Source: an uncultured Lachnospiraceae bacterium (GTDB lineage Bacteria > Bacillota > Clostridia > Lachnospirales > Lachnospiraceae). From it: a DNA stretch of 12,402 nucleotides. The DNA lies in the NCBI GenBank assembly GCA_910578825.1, contig CAJTSB010000057.1, positions 1 to 12,402 of the forward strand. The letters are read 5' to 3'. Shown piece by piece: positions 5,801 through 12,164 of the stretch; position 1 is the first letter of the stretch, and the number at the start of each line of letters is the position of its first letter. The notes under the pieces were generated by a model. The model was not told where the DNA came from, made no database searches, and saw only the letters and a program-made list of their open reading frames with translations. The translations under genes and the position numbers were made by a program.

Positions 5801-8454
5801 ATGTAATAATTGATAGGCAGCGTGAATCCGCCGTTCAGCTTTACATTTACCTCGGAACAACCGGGTCCCGCCGACACCTTCACATACGGCGCAAGGTAAA
5901 AGAGAATCTCTGCGCTCACCGAATCGCCAATGCTTTTCGTTGGGTCTGTAAAATCTGCCTGAATCTTAGCGCTTGCCTTTCCGGTTGCCCCGACCTCAAT
6001 TCCTACGGTAACAGGCACCGATATCACAACGAAATCCGCATTTGCGCTGTAGGAACTCTTCACCTGGATGTACAGATAGCCGGTTCCTTTCCTGACCGAG
6101 TCATTCAGCTTTCCAGAAATATACCCTCCAATTTTTGTTGAAAACCGAAAGGAATCGCTAAACTTAAGCTCCTTGTTCTGGAACGATTCCTCGTCCTTGC
6201 CATTCGCCAGGTTTTCAGCCGATTTTTCCACTGCGCTCTTGTACATGCCGAATAAAGAATCGTCCACGACTTCTTTCTCTTTCAATTCCTTTTTTACCTT
6301 ATCTTTATCCTTATCGGCATCCTTAAACAGCACGCTGTTCTTGTCTATCAGCTTGGCGTCATCCGTATTGACAGAAATCATAAAGCTTCCATCCGTGCTT
6401 AGTTTTAAATCAAGGGGCATGTTCAGCTTGGCAAGGTCAAACGTAGCGCCCCCGATAAACGGAGTATTCTCAGGAACTGTAAACTGCAGGCTTTCCCCGA
6501 AACTCAAGCTGCCAATCGGCGTCTTGGCACTCTCCCCTGGGTTCTTGACAAGAAGATTAATCTGCTGTCGCTGTGTGGGCATCCTTTCATATTTCCCATC
6601 CCCCGGTTCCACGTCCAGAAGTATGTACACCTTTTTATCCGCCTCAAACAGCGAATACCTCAAGTCCTTGAACTCTCCCGTCTGGCTTTCCACCACGCGC
6701 CTGCCGCCAGAGAAGATGGAATACTTTCGTATGGCGTCCCTTACATTCTCCTTTGCCTTAACCTTCAAATCAAACGTGTTTCCCGGCTCGGAAAGGCTGA
6801 TGGTCTTCTGGTTTACCATCAAGTCAATGTTGCCGAACATGGCATCCTTGAACAGTACGCTCTCAAAGCAGTCGTTTTTCTGGAGCATCGCGCCGTTATC
6901 CTCGTCTGCCTCACTGATTGTAAGCATCATGATATAGGTGACATGGTTTTCATTTATGGCATAGCCGTATTCCACAAAATCCGCATAACCCATGGCACTC
7001 ACGTCCAAGTCAAATGACAAGGCTCCGTTTTCATCTTCCTTTGCCTTGAGGGATGAAAAGACGGCTTTTCCCTTGTCATCGGTATCAACAGTGTCCACAC
7101 CGACACTGACGCTGGCATTGTAAATCGGCTTGCCGGAAGTGTTGGTTACGTAAAAGGTATAATCCTTGACCGTTACCGTCTTCCTATCGTCCGTCACTGT
7201 CACCTCACAGCTCGCTGTAAGACCATTGGAAGTCGTTCCGGTGATGGTTGCCGTCCCCTCCATCTTGGAAGTAAAAGTAACTGTCAAATCCGCAGTGCAG
7301 TTGTCGGAGGAATTCTCCCCGGTGCAACCGGTAACCTCTGCTACTACGGGATTGCTGCTCGTCCAGGTAATGGCGTCTATTTCCTGCTGTAGGAGTTCAG
7401 ATTTGGAGGTTTCGGGCAACTTCAAGCTACCAAATATCGAAAATGTCTCATTTATGGAACCGTTCTTCGATGGTTCCAAGGTAAATTCCGAAATTGTATC
7501 ATCCTTAACTGTCACTTCACAACTTGCCACAAGTCCATTGGAAGTTGTTCCAGTAATGGTTACGGTTCCCGCTTTATATGGGGTAACAATAATGGAAAGA
7601 TTGGCAGATTGATTATCCGATATATGGGAACTGCTACATTTTGTGACTTCTGCGATTTCAGAATCACTACTTGTCCATATAATTTTCTCTATAAGTTTAG
7701 TTAAAGTTTCTGACACAGTGCCACCATAATTCAATCGAACAGTTCCATTCACTGTTAAGATATCCCCCACCTTTCCAGACACATTATTTATAATCAATGA
7801 TGCAATTGATATTTCAGGAGCAGTACCCAATGAGACAAATATCCTATCATTTTCTTCAGCATAAGACTCTGCTGTAGAATCATCATAACCATGTATTACA
7901 GTATGGCTTGGAATATTATTACTATGATATATTCGACAGAAAGGATTTAAAATTATTAGCACAGATAAACTACTACATCCCTCAAACGCGTCATATCCGA
8001 TAACCTTAACGCTGGTTGGGATCTTTACATTTGTCAAACTATCACAAGCAGCAAATGTACTTCTTTCAATACTTGTTACACTGATTGGGATCTCTATATC
8101 TTCCAATTTTCTGCACCTTCTAAACGCACACTCTCCTATGCTTGTAACACTAGAAGGAATATTAATATTTGTTAAGTTGTCACACGAATAAAATGCATAT
8201 GTTCCTATATCTACAACACCTGACGAAATTTTCACACTAGTTAAATTGTCACACTCACAAAACGCATATGTTCCTATAACCCTTACACTTGATGGAACAA
8301 CAATACTCCTCAAACCAACATACTTATAAAACGCATACGCATTAATATTTGTGACACTGGAGGGAATTACAACATCTTGAGCCAAAACGCCATTAACATA
8401 TAAATTCTGGGCATAATGTCTAAACGGATTGGCAAATCCCGATTGGATTTTCAC
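2863..8454 (-). CDS. Giant BspA-like LRR / Ig-like / CARDB / FN3 protein, probably 5'-truncated
   Basis: A 1863-residue adhesin-like protein. Visible domains: six BspA-type LRR_5 repeats of 23 residues (27-164) and their end cap (165-208, with GYDDSTAESYAEEND); two Ig-like domains (215-317, 321-422) sharing TITGTTSNGL and ASCEVTV; a carboxypeptidase-regulatory-like domain (427-515); an unassigned region (516-960) with a Lys/Asp-rich segment (711-760); a probable beta-propeller (985-1345); two CARDB-like domains (1357-1450, 1455-1560); Big_2 (1563-1643); a GKPDDGKPDDG linker; two lysine-rich FN3 domains (1668-1760, 1764-1862). Such proteins are usually secreted and bind hosts or polymers. This one has no signal peptide, no LPXTG, dockerin or other anchor, a GTG start without Shine-Dalgarno, and a TAA in frame at 8479-8481. 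The start lies mid-module (NLYVNGVLAQDVVIP normally sits inside longer LRR arrays). I infer a lost 5' end. The long intact frame argues that the damage is recent or that the product is still made. Confidence 0.85.
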   Translation of the reverse strand: MKIQSGFANPFRHYAQNLYVNGVLAQDVVIPSSVTNINAYAFYKYVGLRSIVVPSSVRVIGTYAFCECDNLTSVKISSGVVDIGTYAFYSCDNLTNINIPSSVTSIGECAFRRCRKLEDIEIPISVTSIERSTFAACDSLTNVKIPTSVKVIGYDAFEGCSSLSVLIILNPFCRIYHSNNIPSHTVIHGYDDSTAESYAEENDRIFVSLGTAPEISIASLIINNVSGKVGDILTVNGTVRLNYGGTVSETLTKLIEKIIWTSSDSEIAEVTKCSSSHISDNQSANLSIIVTPYKAGTVTITGTTSNGLVASCEVTVKDDTISEFTLEPSKNGSINETFSIFGSLKLPETSKSELLQQEIDAITWTSSNPVVAEVTGCTGENSSDNCTADLTVTFTSKMEGTATITGTTSNGLTASCEVTVTDDRKTVTVKDYTFYVTNTSGKPIYNASVSVGVDTVDTDDKGKAVFSSLKAKEDENGALSFDLDVSAMGYADFVEYGYAINENHVTYIMMLTISEADEDNGAMLQKNDCFESVLFKDAMFGNIDLMVNQKTISLSEPGNTFDLKVKAKENVRDAIRKYSIFSGGRRVVESQTGEFKDLRYSLFEADKKVYILLDVEPGDGKYERMPTQRQQINLLVKNPGESAKTPIGSLSFGESLQFTVPENTPFIGGATFDLAKLNMPLDLKLSTDGSFMISVNTDDAKLIDKNSVLFKDADKDKDKVKKELKEKEVVDDSLFGMYKSAVEKSAENLANGKDEESFQNKELKFSDSFRFSTKIGGYISGKLNDSVRKGTGYLYIQVKSSYSANADFVVISVPVTVGIEVGATGKASAKIQADFTDPTKSIGDSVSAEILFYLAPYVKVSAGPGCSEVNVKLNGGFTLPINYYMMGEKKGLESIVLEADAKVSGKLFCLEKEWELVSGRFNVYTRADKKDNAKKRSQTLSGGSLFSANDVSDLQVADYSRLAADDGWNSSSVKEAGTLTLDEAVSGYARTKTVSAGDMTLMVYRDANAGRDAYNADTLYYSIYDRTTGIWSEPKQVDGNDTADYDFDLYADGSDIYLLYQEMDREILPSDSLEDMARATGISFARFNTETRAFDVTRLVEGGSYCMSPSIVKNGSVLTAFWVENSVPDYYALNNTNDVRCRTYENGKWSETATLLENSCKVCELEGCVLDGKTYLAYITDLDNNLSTFEDRNVFLSDLGGQKVKLTDGKALNANLVYSKTDGDSGIYWYRDNSIVALSSAGGTPEELVAGLEINPNEDFSILTDGTSRAILFTEKNPSSEKDVAEAYLMYRQEDGTYANPIQVTEEGGCIGACSGTLVNGVALLNYRQDAYTYEGNTVNVESKLCTALVQDFSKIVLENLEYDYDTMNPGEKLTLSAEVKNAGNHPVTSLDVSVLAPSGQNVSESQCPVDLGVGQVQKLSFAIDVPKDLAAGNYVLQLSESGKELSEPASAEFCLLYSDVSISADLVTLGGNPFISAVVENRGDLSTTAAVSLVNCDDLERVIASYSTERIGSHSYETVLIPITGEMLTSGGIYSDFMVAAVSEEEDAYQYNNSAMVQVGSYVKEMSLEEESFTLQQGSRKTLKVIMDALGTPKFKYEWQSSDRNVAKVDGMGTVTAVAPGMATVTVMTEQGDFAQCTVNVVENNGKPDDGKPDDGTSNNGNVTVNKPSISKLQRKPMSFTVKWNRQMPVSGYQVQYSTDKKFTKKGTKTKTIKKVSVTELTVKNLKANKKYYVRVRAYKTVNGRNYYSGWSEAKNIKTLPEEVSISKLSAKRNGFSIKWRNYNVKLSGYEIAYSTSRKFANKNTKKLTVKNRKITSKMISKLKAKKKYYVKIRTYKTVKVNGKLRKVYSDWSKVKAVTTKK
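7196..7566 (-). repeat. Direct repeat encoding tandem Ig-like domains
   Basis: Segments 7196-7254 and 7508-7566 are about 80% identical by eye (48 of 59 positions) and lie 312 bp, or 104 codons, apart. They encode the end of each of the two Ig-like domains (shared TITGTTSNGL and ASCEVTV). They could serve as a site of homologous recombination between related genes. Confidence 0.8.
7963..8376 (-). repeat. Six tandem 69-bp LRR_5 coding repeats
   Basis: Six in-frame units of exactly 23 codons, each near the pattern (S/N)(V/I)xIPSSVxxIGxYAFxxCDNLT. The Cys-Asp-Asn-Leu-Thr turn and the Ala-Phe pair recur. Exact phasing with no indels suggests a functional fold up to at least this point. Confidence 0.9.
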
Positions 8455-8460
8455 AAAATC

Positions 8461-8481
8461 TAAGAGATTTAATAACTCTTA
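8461..8481. repeat. Small inverted repeat beside the truncated start
   Basis: TAAGAG (8461-8466) and CTCTTA (8476-8481) flank a 9-bp AT-rich centre, 7 bp upstream of the GTG start of the giant gene. The - strand stop TAA that blocks the upstream frame is part of it. Short arms; it may be chance. Confidence 0.3.
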
Positions 8482-8539
8482 TATTTTGTTATCAAAAATT
8501 ACTCTAACCCTTGAAAACACTAAATTTGTATGAGGTGAA

Positions 8540-8618
8540 CTTTCCCTTAGACTTTCCCTTATGTTATTTCCTCCCCCCAGTTGTTATTTACCCTAATAAG
8601 GGAAAATTTAAGGGAAAG
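8540..8618. repeat. Four-copy decamer cluster forming a 22-bp inverted repeat
   Basis: The decamer CTTTCCCTTA occurs at 8540-8549 and 8552-8561 (12-bp period). Its complement occurs at 8597-8606 (one mismatch) and exactly at 8609-8618, also with a 12-bp period. The outer arms pair over 22 bp with two mismatches and enclose 35 bp that carry the G-rich run at 8570-8578. It could be a paired protein-binding site (roughly one helical turn between half-sites), a recombinase site, a mobile-element end, or an RNA hairpin in the leader of the - strand transcript. Confidence 0.75.
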
Positions 8619-8633
8619 GAAAACCTACAACAC

Positions 8634-8642
8634 ATTATAACA
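8634..8642 (-). promoter_or_regulatory. Extended -10 promoter reading towards the giant gene
   Basis: On the - strand a TG-T-TATAAT extended -10 element lies at 8642-8634, with no good -35 at 16-18 bp. Transcription would begin near 8627, pass through the decamer hairpin and reach the GTG at 8454 after a leader of about 170 nt. Within the leader, GGGGGGAGG (8578-8570) resembles a Shine-Dalgarno, but the triplet at the right distance is ATA (8562-8560), not a normal start codon. Confidence 0.45.
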
Positions 8643-8706
8643 CAAAACAATTAAGGCGTGGGAACTGATTTGATATGCTTGTAAAAATTATGAAAGGACA
8701 AAGAAA

Positions 8707-8952
8707 ATGAATCTAATATACGCAAGGTACAATATGTACCACAACAGTATTGACATTACTACATTTGACGGTTACATTCTACGGATTGACTGTAACAAAG
8801 CAGAGAAAGGATTAAAAAACACAGCATGGACAGACCATGTACTAAATGCACTGGCAATAGATAATCTGCTTGAAACATGCAACCCATCGGACACCGATGG
8901 GTTTGTTTTATCTCAACAACGAAATACAGATATTTATAGATGCAGAGGATAA
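8707..8952 (+). CDS. Small DUF6061-like protein, C-terminus probably altered
   Basis: An 81-residue ORF starting MNLIYARYNMYHNSIDI. The pattern of two hydrophobic strands, then FDGYILRIDCNKAE, then LNALAIDNLLE (about residues 46-56) resembles my memory of DUF6061-family proteins, which are common on conjugative elements of gut Firmicutes and have no known function. AAAGGA at 8693-8698, 8 bp before ATG, supports translation. From residue 59 on (NPSDTDGFVL) the frame runs through a perfect terminator hairpin, so the last ~23 residues look like read-through of non-coding DNA after loss of the real end. It is divergent from the giant gene and convergent with the hybrid kinase. It may be a remnant of a mobile element. 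Family assignment is tentative. Confidence 0.5.
   Translation: MNLIYARYNMYHNSIDITTFDGYILRIDCNKAEKGLKNTAWTDHVLNALAIDNLLETCNPSDTDGFVLSQQRNTDIYRCRG
8881..8910 (+). terminator. Perfect intrinsic terminator inside the small ORF
   Basis: AACCCATCGG (8881-8890) and CCGATGGGTT (8894-8903) form a 10-bp perfect stem with loop ACA, followed by TGTTTTAT. It is inside the 8707-8952 reading frame, about 50 bp before the stop codon, so most transcripts should end before the stop. Confidence 0.75.
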
Positions 8953-8969
8953 TCAGGAAAGTTTGACAT

Positions 8970-9012
8970 AAAAATGCTTAAAATCTTTTACAAAATGCTT
9001 TTAAGCATTTTT
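8970..9012. terminator. Bidirectional AT-rich terminator between convergent genes
   Basis: AAAAATGCTTAAAA (8970-8983) pairs perfectly with TTTTAAGCATTTTT (8999-9012) around a 15-nt loop. An inner, competing hairpin uses AAAATGCTT (8992-9000) and AAGCATTTT (9003-9011). The + strand continues T-rich (CATTTTGCTTTTT). It lies between the stop of the small ORF and that of the hybrid kinase and could serve both. Confidence 0.6.
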
Positions 9013-9075
9013 CATTTTGCTTTTTAATCTCTTTCAAAATGCCAAAAGAAATATATATCCAAAAGAGCTTATTAT

Positions 9076-10329
9076 TTATACAGAATAAAATTTCTCCAAA
9101 GTCGAGAGCATTTTCTCTTGACTGACAGGTTTTGTCAGATGTGCATTCATTCCTGCATCAGTTGTCCTTCTTATATCTTCACTATATGCGTCTGCTGTCA
9201 TAGCTATTATTGGGACTGTTACAGCGTCAGCTCTTGGCAATGCCCGGATTGATTTTGTAGCGGTCAGACCATCCATCACAGGCATTCTCACATCCATTAA
9301 CACAGCATTAAAAGTATTCTCAGGCGAATTATTAAAAATATTAACAGCAATCTGTCCATTTTCTGCCGTCATTACTTCAATCCCTTCATCTTCCAGCATA
9401 AATTTCGCAATTTCCATATTCAGTGGGGTATCTTCAACTAACAGGACTTTCATGCCGTCCAAACGTACTATTGATTCCTGTATATTTTCTTCTGTCTTTT
9501 CTTTCTCTGCAATACCAGACAGTATTCCTGTATCAAATCTTACCTCCACAATAAATTTACTGCCAACCCCCGGCTTGCTTGCTGCCTTGATAATCCCCCC
9601 CATCAAATCAACCAGTTTTTTTGTAATAGCCATTCCCAATCCGGTTCCCTTATACCCATTGCAATTTCCGCTATTTTCCTGTGTAAAGGAATCCCAAATT
9701 TTTTCCAAAAAATCCGGTTTCATACCAATTCCGGTATCCTCAATCTCAAAATGGTATGTCGCCTTTCCGTCTCCAGCAGAAACCTCCTTTACCTGAAAAA
9801 AGATTTTCCCTCCATCCGGGGTAAACTTAATGGCATTTGATAAAATATTGATAAGTACCTGACGCAGATGTAATTCATCGCCAATTAGCAGAGGATGATG
9901 GAATATACCAAACTCCCTGACAAAATCCACCTTTCTCTGTGCCAGCAGACTTTCCGCAATTAGTGCACAACCGTTAATCACCTCACGTATATCCATCCGT
10001 TCATGGTTCATAACCATTCTGCCGCTTTCAATCCGGCTCATATCCAAAATATCGTTAATCAGGGATAGCAGATGTTTGGAAGAACTGTCAATTTTCCCTA
10101 GACAATCAAGAACCCTGTCTTTATCATCAAAATGTTTCATGGCAATGCCTGTCATTCCAATAATGCCATTCAGGGGTGTCCGTATATCATGGGACATATG
10201 GGATAAAAAAGCACTTTTTTCCCTGCTGTTGTTCTCTGCCCGCAAAACGCTCTCTTGTAATGACAGATTTTCTGTTTCCAAAACCGCAATTTTCTTTTTT
10301 AACTTTTTCACTGTTTTCTTCTTTTTCAT
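9076..10329 (-). CDS. Soluble hybrid histidine kinase / response regulator without sensor domain
   Basis: A 417-residue hybrid kinase that should autophosphorylate on histidine and pass phosphate to its own receiver. A lysine-rich N-terminus and a short coiled coil (about 1-37, heptad-like LETENLSLQESVL) lead into HisKA with FLSHMSHDIRTPLNG (His47). HATPase_c has the N box (LINILSNAIKFT, Asn165), G1 (EDTGIGM, 197-203) and G2 (GYKGTGLGMA, 225-234). A linker (270-291) joins the REC domain (293-417): acidic Glu299-Asp300, phospho-acceptor Asp346 in LMDVRMPVMDG, Thr378, Lys400. No membrane segment, PAS or GAF domain is present, and no output domain follows REC. An upstream in-frame start (10365) exists, but the ATG at 10329 has GGAGG 4 bp before it and is preferred. 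It may sense via a partner, or be the rear half of a broken sensor kinase. Phosphate may flow on to a separate phosphotransfer protein not seen here. Confidence 0.93.
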   Translation of the reverse strand: MKKKKTVKKLKKKIAVLETENLSLQESVLRAENNSREKSAFLSHMSHDIRTPLNGIIGMTGIAMKHFDDKDRVLDCLGKIDSSSKHLLSLINDILDMSRIESGRMVMNHERMDIREVINGCALIAESLLAQRKVDFVREFGIFHHPLLIGDELHLRQVLINILSNAIKFTPDGGKIFFQVKEVSAGDGKATYHFEIEDTGIGMKPDFLEKIWDSFTQENSGNCNGYKGTGLGMAITKKLVDLMGGIIKAASKPGVGSKFIVEVRFDTGILSGIAEKEKTEENIQESIVRLDGMKVLLVEDTPLNMEIAKFMLEDEGIEVMTAENGQIAVNIFNNSPENTFNAVLMDVRMPVMDGLTATKSIRALPRADAVTVPIIAMTADAYSEDIRRTTDAGMNAHLTKPVSQEKMLSTLEKFYSV

Positions 10330-10437
10330 AGTTCCTCCATTCCAGTAATTATCTTGTTTACACAAGTTATTTTATACGATTTCCATCTGATAAACCATAA
10401 AGGGCAGATAACAAGTATGTTAAAACTGCGTTAAAAA

Positions 10438-10478
10438 TATGCCGGGCATAGCCCTTATACGGGCTGTTTTCCGGCATA
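10438..10478 (-). terminator. Terminator after the PhoR-like kinase gene
   Basis: TATGCCGG (10438-10445) pairs with CCGGCATA (10471-10478), and inside it AGCCC (10450-10454) pairs with GGGCT (10461-10465). Read on the - strand, a T run (ATATTTTTAAC) follows. It is 13 bp beyond the stop of the kinase gene. The rest of 10330-10490 holds the leader of the hybrid kinase gene with a TATAAA at about 10371-10376 (- strand) but no good -35. Confidence 0.8.
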
Positions 10479-10490
10479 TATTTATCTTTA

Positions 10491-12164
10491 TTATTTTTTA
10501 GAAAATGCAATCGTTACCACCGTTCCCACATCCACAGTACTTTCCAGACTGAGCTTTGCATGGTGGTACAGAGCACCATGCTTTACTATGGCAAGACCAA
10601 GACCTGTTCCACCTACCTTTTTGGAATGGCTTTTATCCACCCGGTAAAAGCGTTCAAACACCCTGTCCTGATGTGATATAGGAATCCCGATTCCCGTATC
10701 ACGCACAATCACATTCACGCCATCTCCCGTCTGGTTTACCAAAACATCCACCGTACCATTTTCCTTGTTATATTTCATCGCATTGTCACAAAGGTTATAG
10801 AGCATTTCCTCCAAAATTTTATGCACGCCTATAATCTCTGCCCTGCCGCCAATCAAATGAAAGGTAATATTCTTCTTATCGGCTTCTTTTTCCAACCGTC
10901 CGATTACTTCCTTTGACAATTCATATAAATCCACCGTTTCCTTTTCATAAGGAATACTCTGCCCGTCAAGTTCAGAAATCTTAATAATATCATTGACTAA
11001 CGTAATCAGCCGCTGTGCCTCATCATAAATGGATTTTGAAAAGTCAGTCACATCATTTTCCAGAACATCGCCTGCTTTCATCAGTTCGGCAAAGCCAGAG
11101 ATAGACGTCAGCGGAGTTTTCAGTTCATGGGAAACATTTGCCGTAAACTCCCGTCGCAGTGCATCCCTTTTTTCACGTTCCGTAATATCCAGAATCACCA
11201 CAACAGCCCCGATTACAGATTCTTTCTCAAAAACCGGATTGGCAATCAGACTGTAACTGCGTTCCTCCCGCACCATCGTATTTTCTGCCTTTATTCCTGA
11301 CAATACATCGGATATGACGCCTCTGAACTCTTTTGCCCGGCAGAACAGCAGGACACTCCTGTCTGCCGGAGGGGTAATCTCAAGCAGGTTTAATGCGGCA
11401 GAATTATAGGTCAGAAGATTGGCGTCTGCATCAATAACCAGAAAGCCCTCACTCATATTTTCTGTAATCAGGTTAAATTCCTTCTGTTTTTTGCGGGCAT
11501 CCGCAAGTTGTTCCCCTATCGTTTCTTTCTGGTCTGCAATTTTCCGTAACAGCGGAGTTAATTCCTCATATGTTTCGTTATTCTCAGGCACTTCCAAATC
11601 CAGTTTGTTAATTGGTTCTATAATGGCTTTTGATACCCTTGCGGAAAGCACCAGTGTTAAAATCAATGCGACAAACATAATGAATAAAATCGGCTGAAGC
11701 ATCCCCATCAGAATGGTTACTACCGTATACTGTTCTGTCGAAACCCGCAGTATGCTGCCATCGGAAAGCCGTATGGCATAATTCACTGTTTTCTCCGTCA
11801 GGGTTTTGGAGTACCTTGTACTCATTCCTTTTCCCTCTTTCATTGCCGTTTTAATTTCATCCCGGTCAGCATGATTATCCAGTTCGGACACATCTGCCCT
11901 GCTGTCGAACAATACCGTTCCATTTTCATCAATCCATGTGATACGGTTATTTCCGGCAAGTTTGTTATTCTTGTTATCAAAACTGTCAAAATATCCGGCT
12001 CCCTCATTTTCAAGAGCATGTGCCAGAAAGCCGGCCTCATTGGCAAGCTCTTTCTGTATCTGCTTTTCAAAAAAATGAAACAAAAGCCCCATAATCAATG
12101 CAATGGTAGCTGCCAATACAAGACAGACGGTAAGCAGTGACGAACGAAAAATTTTTTTATTCAT
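10491..12164 (-). CDS. PhoR-like membrane sensor histidine kinase
   Basis: A 557-residue sensor kinase of the PhoR/WalK-like architecture. A first membrane helix (about 9-32), an extracellular sensing region of roughly 115 residues (33-147), a second membrane helix (about 148-175), a HAMP-like linker, and a PAS domain (about 232-330, MSEGFLVIDADANLLTYN) precede HisKA. The H box FTANVSHELKTPLTS carries His346. The ATPase domain has the N box (NLCDNAMKYNKENG, Asn461), G1 (RDTGIGIP, 488-495), an F box (FERFYRVDKSHS) and G2 (GGTGLGLAIVKH, 518-529). It should phosphorylate the OmpR-family regulator encoded just upstream, whose stop codon overlaps its start. AGGAGG at 12173-12178 is 8 bp before the ATG. 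The signal is unknown; phosphate sensing is one option by architecture, but no pst genes are visible, so no gene symbol is given. Confidence 0.95.
   Translation of the reverse strand: MNKKIFRSSLLTVCLVLAATIALIMGLLFHFFEKQIQKELANEAGFLAHALENEGAGYFDSFDNKNNKLAGNNRITWIDENGTVLFDSRADVSELDNHADRDEIKTAMKEGKGMSTRYSKTLTEKTVNYAIRLSDGSILRVSTEQYTVVTILMGMLQPILFIMFVALILTLVLSARVSKAIIEPINKLDLEVPENNETYEELTPLLRKIADQKETIGEQLADARKKQKEFNLITENMSEGFLVIDADANLLTYNSAALNLLEITPPADRSVLLFCRAKEFRGVISDVLSGIKAENTMVREERSYSLIANPVFEKESVIGAVVVILDITEREKRDALRREFTANVSHELKTPLTSISGFAELMKAGDVLENDVTDFSKSIYDEAQRLITLVNDIIKISELDGQSIPYEKETVDLYELSKEVIGRLEKEADKKNITFHLIGGRAEIIGVHKILEEMLYNLCDNAMKYNKENGTVDVLVNQTGDGVNVIVRDTGIGIPISHQDRVFERFYRVDKSHSKKVGGTGLGLAIVKHGALYHHAKLSLESTVDVGTVVTIAFSKK

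Noticed and set aside
6173..6937. 254-codon + strand ORF rich in Ser and Phe
   Set aside because: It is antisense to the giant gene, has low-complexity composition, and the opposite frame carries recognisable domains throughout.
7963..8376. Tandem 69-bp repeats considered as CRISPR or satellite DNA
   Set aside because: They are in-frame LRR_5 codons with diverged sequence and no spacers.
8540..8618. Invertible promoter switch
   Set aside because: The enclosed segment is only 35 bp and does not contain the promoter. No recombinase gene is in the window.
10330..10365. Earlier start of the hybrid kinase (12 extra residues)
   Set aside because: The downstream ATG at 10329 has a clear GGAGG. 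The extra residues would be encoded by the ribosome binding site region itself.
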